DNA from: an uncultured Bacteroidota bacterium
Lineage (GTDB): Bacteria > Bacteroidota > Bacteroidia > UKL13-3
Reading direction: 5' to 3'
NCBI GenBank assembly: GCA_903907885.1
Contig: CAIVPY010000583.1
Location: forward strand, 1 to 10,267
Length of the DNA: 10,267 bases
Part shown: positions 6,699 to 10,267 of the stretch, piece after piece
How positions within the stretch are numbered: the first letter of the stretch is position 1
How the letters are laid out: each line of letters begins with the position of its first letter
Program-made: the position numbers and the translations under genes
Notes under the pieces: generated by a model
Database searches by the model: none
What the model was told of the DNA's origin: nothing
The model's input: only the letters and a program-made list of their open reading frames with translations

Positions 6699-6706
6699 CA
6701 AATTTA
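6699..6706 (-). promoter_or_regulatory. Candidate -7 box (TAAATTTG) of the LruC-domain gene
   Basis: Read on the minus strand, TAAATTTG matches the Bacteroidota -7 consensus TAnnTTTG at every fixed position. It would place transcription start roughly 25 nt before the ATG at 6667. No TTTG lies at the expected 19-21 nt further upstream; the nearest TTG-containing candidate is about 25 nt away, so the -33 element is weak or missing. Confidence 0.5.
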
Positions 6707-6762
6707 TACCACCAACACAATAATCTTATAATCAACAATATAGCTTTTTAAATAAACAATTA

Positions 6763-6792
6763 TATTCCCAAAAACAATCCGTATTCCCAAAA
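6763..6792. repeat. 11-bp direct repeat upstream of the LruC-domain gene
   Basis: TATTCCCAAAA occurs at 6763-6773 and again, without mismatch, at 6782-6792, a 19-bp period (close to two helical turns). On the gene's strand it reads TTTTGGGAATA twice, about 57 nt upstream of the -7 box. The GGGAA core stands out in this AT-rich spacer, and the position suits an activator site. Function is inferred. Apart from this repeat, the -7 box and the msrA terminator, I see nothing in the 257-nt gap 6668-6924. Confidence 0.4.
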
Positions 6793-6871
6793 TAAAACAT
6801 CGCATTACTTTTTATTTCATATTGACATTTATATTACTTAAAGTAAGCAATATGCATTATAATAAAATTAA

Positions 6872-6902
6872 AAAGGCTTTAGTAATTATTACTAAAGCCT
6901 TT
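6872..6902 (-). terminator. Rho-independent terminator of msrA
   Basis: AAAGGCTTTAGTAAT (6872-6886) and ATTACTAAAGCCTTT (6888-6902) form a perfect 15-bp inverted repeat around one base; the real loop would open to a few bases. On the minus strand the stem is followed by TTAATTTTATTATAA, a U-rich tail, and it begins 22 nt past the msrA stop codon. No plus-strand gene runs into it, so it serves msrA and insulates the downstream LruC-domain gene. Confidence 0.88.
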
Positions 6903-6924
6903 GTTAACAAATATTTATATGAAA

Positions 6925-7590
6925 TTATTTTTGCCCTTTAATTTTTAATTTGTCCTTAAACACCTCTTTTAGTTTTTCTACTTTTGGCGCTATAACAAAC
7001 TTGCAATACGACTGTTCACTATTTTGATTAAAATAATTCTGATGATAGTTTTCAGCTGGATAATAATTAATTAAAGCTGAAATTTCGGTAACGATTGGGC
7101 TTCTAAAAGCACCGCTGGTATTTAGCTCAGATTTATATTTTTCAGCAAGACGTTTCTGCTCATCATTAGAATAAAATATGGCTGAACGATACTGTGTTCC
7201 AATATCATTTCCTTGTCGATTGAGAGTGGTAGGATCATGGGTTTGCCAAAAAATCGATAGAAGAGTTTCAAAAGAAATTGTCATAGGGTTAAAAGTTATT
7301 TTACAAACCTCGGCATGTCCTGTAGTCCCTGTGCAAACATCCTTATATGAAGGATTAATTGAATGTCCTCCAGCATACCCACTTTCCACTTTTATAACTC
7401 CATCAAGGTGTTGAAATAATGCGTCAACACACCAAAAACAACCAGCAGCAAAATAAGCTGTATCTAATTTAATCATATTCATTTTGTTTTTATTTGTTAC
7501 TAAAACATGCTTGTTATTAACACTTTTTTGTCCCCAAGCAATCGATACAAACGAAAGCAATATGGTAAGTATTTTTAGAATTCTAAGCAT
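6925..7590 (-). CDS. msrA: Exported peptide-methionine (S)-S-oxide reductase MsrA
   Basis: This enzyme reduces methionine-S-sulfoxide in oxidised proteins back to methionine through a cysteine sulfenate/disulfide cycle. It has 221 residues. The catalytic motif GCFWC is at 50-54, with nucleophile Cys51. Further family residues are visible: SGYAGG (70-75), Tyr82, GHAE with Glu94, Asp129 and Tyr134 in GNDIGTQYRSAIFY, the NYHQNYF motif, and Cys196 in SYCKFVIAPKV as resolving cysteine; all are intact. The N-terminus MLRILKILTILLSFVSIAWG is a signal peptide with a plausible cleavage after AWG20, so the enzyme should act in the periplasm; an internal start at Met37 or Met39 would give a cytosolic form, but the longer start is favoured by the clear signal. 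It has its own terminator and is divergent from hmgA, 134 nt away. Confidence 0.95.
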   Translation of the reverse strand: MLRILKILTILLSFVSIAWGQKSVNNKHVLVTNKNKMNMIKLDTAYFAAGCFWCVDALFQHLDGVIKVESGYAGGHSINPSYKDVCTGTTGHAEVCKITFNPMTISFETLLSIFWQTHDPTTLNRQGNDIGTQYRSAIFYSNDEQKRLAEKYKSELNTSGAFRSPIVTEISALINYYPAENYHQNYFNQNSEQSYCKFVIAPKVEKLKEVFKDKLKIKGQK

Positions 7591-7660
7591 ATAACTTATT
7601 AAATTAATTTCTATATAATAGGCAAGTTAGCAATTTTACCCAATATAAATCAACCAATAG

Positions 7661-7676
7661 TATGACAACTGTCATA
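7661..7676. promoter_or_regulatory. Perfect operator-like palindrome between msrA and hmgA
   Basis: TATGACA-AC-TGTCATA is a perfect inverted repeat with 7-bp arms and a 2-bp spacer. It lies 21 nt upstream of the candidate hmgA -7 box, at the position expected for the -33 element, and also just upstream of the likely msrA promoter region. A dimeric regulator bound here could repress the tyrosine-catabolic operon, as MarR- or Lrp-type regulators do for such operons elsewhere. No regulator gene is in the window. Confidence 0.5.
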
Positions 7677-7697
7677 ACAGAAAGGCTTTAATGAAAA

Positions 7698-7705
7698 TAT
7701 TTTTG
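7698..7705 (+). promoter_or_regulatory. Candidate -7 box (TATTTTTG) of the hmgA-hppD operon
   Basis: TATTTTTG fits the Bacteroidota TAnnTTTG consensus. Transcription would start near 7712, leaving a leader of only about 13 nt, with AGGA (7715-7718) as a modest ribosome site before the ATG at 7725. No TTTG is found at the -33 position, which is instead occupied by the palindrome. Confidence 0.4.
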
Positions 7706-7724
7706 TTAAAATTTAGGAAATACT

Positions 7725-8888
7725 ATGCCCTTATACAAACAAGTGGGAACAATCCCGGAAAAACGACATATTGTTTTTCGTCAATCAAATGGAAATTTAT
7801 ATCATGAAGAGCTTTTTGGTACCGAAGGTTTCTCAGGAGTATCGTCATTGGTATATCACACCAATTTACCTACGCGAGTTAAAGAAAAAGGCAAGCCTTA
7901 TTCTGTTCGACCAGAAGTAGCCATTGAAGATAATTTGCAAAACAGGAGTTATATGGGTTACAAAGCCCCTGCTGTTTCAGATTATTTAAAAAGCCGAAAA
8001 ACATTGTTTTTTAATGACGATATGTCGATTGGTGTAGCTGCACCTATAGAAGGCACAAAAGACTATTTTTTTAAAAATGCCGATGCTGATGAAATGATAT
8101 TTGTGCACGAAGGAAAAGGTACTTTAAAAACAATGTATGGTAATATTGATTTTGCATATGGGGATTATTTAATCATACCAAAAGGTACTGTTTACCAGAT
8201 TAATTTTTCGACAAATGAAAATAGATTACTTATTGTCGAATCTCATGGTGCTATTGAAACTCCAGAAAGATATAGAAATAAGTATGGCCAATTTATGGAA
8301 AATTCTCCTTTTTGTGAGCGTGATATTAGAACCCCACACAATATGGAAACCCACGATGAAGAAGGTGATTTTTTAATCAACATAAAGAAACGTGGTTTAA
8401 TATACCCTTACATTTATGAAACACACCCATTTGATTTAATTGGCTGGGACGGATGCTGCTATCCATATGCCTTTTCTATCTTTAATTTTGAACCCATTAC
8501 AGGTAGAATTCATATGCCACCACCTATTCACCAAACTTTCCAAGGTCGAAATTTTGTTATTTGCTCTTTTGTACCACGTTTGTATGATTATCACCCTCAA
8601 GCCATTCCAGCACCTTATCACCATAGCAATGTTGACAGTGATGAGTTGTTGTACTATGTTGATGGTGATTTTATGAGTCGTAATAATATTCAAAAAGGAC
8701 AAATAACATTGCACCCTGGAGGGTTACCTCATGGCCCACACCCTGGTGCTATAGAGCGTAGTATTGGCAAAGCCGCTACTAATGAATTGGCAGTTATGAT
8801 AGACCCGTTTAACCCAGTGAAAATTACGAAAGAAGCTATGGCCTTAGAAGTTGAAGATTATTACCAAAGTTGGCAAACAAAAGACTAA
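7725..8888 (+). CDS. hmgA: Homogentisate 1,2-dioxygenase
   Basis: A cupin-type Fe(II) dioxygenase that opens the ring of homogentisate to maleylacetoacetate in cytosolic tyrosine/phenylalanine catabolism. The 387-residue length fits the short bacterial type (the human enzyme has about 445). The N-terminal cupin region includes DADEMIFVHEGKG (120-132) and YGDYLIIPKGT (145-155). The active-site region includes GWDGCCYPYAFSIFNFEP (~240-257), YHHSNVDSDELLYY (298-311) and HPGGLPHGPHPG (330-341). By comparison with human His335, Glu341 and His371, the iron ligands should be His300 (or His299), Glu307 and His336; the His-Glu spacing is one residue longer than in the human protein. The hppD gene starts 21 nt downstream, so the two successive enzymes are co-transcribed. 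No signal peptide and no damage to the frame are seen. Confidence 0.95.
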   Translation: MPLYKQVGTIPEKRHIVFRQSNGNLYHEELFGTEGFSGVSSLVYHTNLPTRVKEKGKPYSVRPEVAIEDNLQNRSYMGYKAPAVSDYLKSRKTLFFNDDMSIGVAAPIEGTKDYFFKNADADEMIFVHEGKGTLKTMYGNIDFAYGDYLIIPKGTVYQINFSTNENRLLIVESHGAIETPERYRNKYGQFMENSPFCERDIRTPHNMETHDEEGDFLINIKKRGLIYPYIYETHPFDLIGWDGCCYPYAFSIFNFEPITGRIHMPPPIHQTFQGRNFVICSFVPRLYDYHPQAIPAPYHHSNVDSDELLYYVDGDFMSRNNIQKGQITLHPGGLPHGPHPGAIERSIGKAATNELAVMIDPFNPVKITKEAMALEVEDYYQSWQTKD

Positions 8889-8909
8889 TAAAACAAATAA
8901 AATTATATT

Positions 8910-10064
8910 ATGACTGATTTAACTAAAGTTGAAAACTTCAACTACTCGAGTACTCAAAAAATATTTGAACAAGCTCAAGATTTTCTACCAATAAATGGAA
9001 CTGATTATGTTGAGCTATATGTGGGTAATGCCAAACAAGCAGCGCATTATTACAAAACAGCTTTAGGCTTTAAAGATTTAGCTTATGCAGGTTTAGAAAC
9101 AGGATTGCGCGATCGTACATCTTATGTGTTGCAACAAGGCAAAATCAGAATAGTGTTAACTACACCTTTCGACCCTGAAAGTGATATTGCCAACCACCTA
9201 AGAATGCATGGAGATGGCGTAAAAGTGATTGCTCTTTGGGTGGATGATGCTTATGATGCCTTTGATCAAACAACCAAACGGGGTGCAGTAGCTTATATGC
9301 AACCAAAAACTATTGAAGATGCAAACGGTAAAGTTCGTATGAGCGGAATTCATACTTATGGCGATACAGTTCATGTTTTTGTTGAAAGAAAAGATTATAA
9401 TGGCATTTTTCTACCCGGATATGAAAAGCTTGAAACAGGATATGAACCTGGTACATGTGGTCTAAAATACATTGACCACATGGTCGGTAATGTGGAAATG
9501 GGAAGTATGAATAAATGGTCTGATTTCTATGGCAATGTGATGGGATTTTTCAACTTGGTTACTTTTGACGACAAGGATATTTCAACTGATTACACTGCTT
9601 TGATGAGCAAAGTAATGACTAACGGAAACGGTTATATCAAATTCCCTATCAATGAGCCTGCCATAGGTAAAAAGAAATCTCAAGTTGAAGAGTATCTAGA
9701 TTTTTACAGAGGCCCAGGATGCCAACACATAGCAGTGGCTACCGATGACATAGTGTTTACTATTTCTGAAATGCGCAAACGTGGCGTTGAGTTTCTATAT
9801 GTACCAGGCACTTATTATGATACTGTGGGTGATAGAGTAGGAGTGATTGCTGAAGACCTTAACGAATTGAAAAAATGGGGTATTATGGTTGATAGGGATG
9901 AAGAAGGTTACTTGCTTCAAATTTTCACCAAACCAGTAGAAGATAGACCTACTCTATTTTTCGAAATCATACAAAGAAAAGGAGCTAAATCTTTTGGAAA
10001 AGGAAATTTTCAAGCATTGTTTGAATCCATTGAAGCAGAACAAGCAAGAAGAGGAACCTTGTAA
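8910..10064 (+). CDS. hppD: 4-hydroxyphenylpyruvate dioxygenase
   Basis: It converts 4-hydroxyphenylpyruvate to homogentisate with O2 and Fe(II), the step before HmgA, in the cytosol. The 384-residue protein has the expected two vicinal-oxygen-chelate domains: an N-terminal non-metal domain (GTDYVELYVGNAKQAAHYY, 30-48) and a catalytic C-terminal domain starting at GLKYIDHMVGNV. The 2-His-1-Glu iron triad is visible as His190 (IDHMV), His273 (GCQHIAVATDD) and Glu352 (TLFFEIIQR). The substrate-gate helix motif SFGKGNFQALFESIE closes the sequence at 361-375. All key residues are present and the length is typical. It follows hmgA after 21 nt without a separate promoter that I can see. Downstream pathway genes (maleylacetoacetate isomerase, fumarylacetoacetase) are not in the window. 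Confidence 0.96.
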   Translation: MTDLTKVENFNYSSTQKIFEQAQDFLPINGTDYVELYVGNAKQAAHYYKTALGFKDLAYAGLETGLRDRTSYVLQQGKIRIVLTTPFDPESDIANHLRMHGDGVKVIALWVDDAYDAFDQTTKRGAVAYMQPKTIEDANGKVRMSGIHTYGDTVHVFVERKDYNGIFLPGYEKLETGYEPGTCGLKYIDHMVGNVEMGSMNKWSDFYGNVMGFFNLVTFDDKDISTDYTALMSKVMTNGNGYIKFPINEPAIGKKKSQVEEYLDFYRGPGCQHIAVATDDIVFTISEMRKRGVEFLYVPGTYYDTVGDRVGVIAEDLNELKKWGIMVDRDEEGYLLQIFTKPVEDRPTLFFEIIQRKGAKSFGKGNFQALFESIEAEQARRGTL

Positions 10065-10090
10065 AAAAGAAATGAACAGAAAGGATTTAG

Positions 10091-10267
10091 ACTATAGATA
10101 TTACCAAAAGGGTAATTTTAATTTCTAAGTTTTTCGATTCGATAGGATATGTATGTTTTAAGAAAGCCGCGTATAATCACACACCCCAATACCTAGTCGA
10201 AGACATTCAATGTATCTTAGATCAAAGTTCAATGAGTGTCATTCAAGCATCCATGGAATTGAAAGAG
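10091..10267 (+). other. Open frame without start codon running off the window end (possible partial or broken gene)
   Basis: One plus-strand frame is open from just after TAG 10088-10090 to the last base, 59 codons, while the other frames I read here are closed. It contains protein-like stretches (KFFDSIGYVCFKKAAYNHTPQYLVEDIQ, shown here in parts: KFFDSIGY, FKKAAYNH, YLVEDIQ). No ATG, GTG or TTG occurs before Met at 10232, where a gene could begin as MSVIQASMELKE. A tiny frame starting at ATG 10072 (18 codons) overlaps in another phase. This could be the start of a real gene at 10232, a decayed gene fragment, or chance. I do not recognise the product. Confidence 0.2.
10100..10124 (+). terminator. 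Weak hairpin plus U-rich stretch after hppD
   Basis: ATTACC (10100-10105) and GGTAAT (10111-10116) form a 6-bp stem with a 5-base loop AAAAG, followed by TTTAATTT. It lies 35 nt after the hppD stop and could end the operon, but the stem is short with only two G/C pairs, so it may be ineffective or accidental. Confidence 0.35.

Noticed and set aside
7178..7414. Plus-strand frame opposite msrA
   Set aside because: Lies within msrA between its catalytic and resolving cysteines; no homology I recognise.
7691..7801. Plus-strand frame starting MKIFLLKF just before hmgA
   Set aside because: It would overlap the hmgA start in another phase, and the hmgA N-terminus MPLYKQVG is typical of the family, so the 7725 start is preferred.
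8436..8714. Frames on both strands inside hmgA
   Set aside because: Both cover the iron-ligand region of a strongly supported gene and show no domain features.

Overview
The window looks like a piece of an AT-rich Bacteroidota chromosome (Flavobacteriia/Chitinophagia-like). The reasons are: several lipoproteins with short signal peptides; the LruC/DUF4114 architecture and the MbnP-like lipoprotein, both common in that phylum; TAnnTTTG-type -7 boxes instead of sigma70 promoters; weak Shine-Dalgarno sites; and a short bacterial-type homogentisate dioxygenase. No mobile elements, RNA genes or CRISPR arrays are visible.

Layout, left to right. (1) 1-1220, + strand: a tight three-gene run made of the C-terminus of a TPR-like protein that enters from outside the window, a DUF1801 protein and a PaiA-like GNAT acetyltransferase. 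(2) 1382-2503, +: a membrane-anchored family 2 glycosyltransferase. (3) 2645-4397, +: an overlapping pair encoding an MbnP-like lipoprotein and a di-heme cytochrome c peroxidase-like (MbnH-family) lipoprotein. In methanotrophs such a pair is an enzyme (MbnH) and the substrate protein (MbnP) whose tryptophan it oxidises to kynurenine to build a copper site. (4) 4398-4642: a strong hairpin terminator between convergent genes. (5) 4643-6667, -: a large LruC/DUF4114 surface-type lipoprotein. (6) 6925-7590, -: an exported peptide-methionine sulfoxide reductase MsrA with its own terminator. (7) 7725-10064, +: homogentisate 1,2-dioxygenase and 4-hydroxyphenylpyruvate dioxygenase, two consecutive steps of tyrosine catabolism in an operon transcribed divergently from msrA, with a perfect palindrome in the shared intergenic region. 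(8) 10065-10267: a weak hairpin and an open frame with no start codon that runs off the edge.

How the genes relate: hmgA and hppD clearly work together (4-hydroxyphenylpyruvate to homogentisate to maleylacetoacetate); the remaining pathway enzymes are not in the window. The MbnP/MbnH-like pair is the least ordinary part. It is a probable protein-modifying, metal-handling pair outside a methanobactin locus, and its peroxidase has an unusual N-terminal catalytic segment. A periplasmic MsrA nearby would fit an oxidant-exposed envelope, but that link is only inferred. Everything else looks like normal core or accessory chromosome with no obvious sign of recent transfer.
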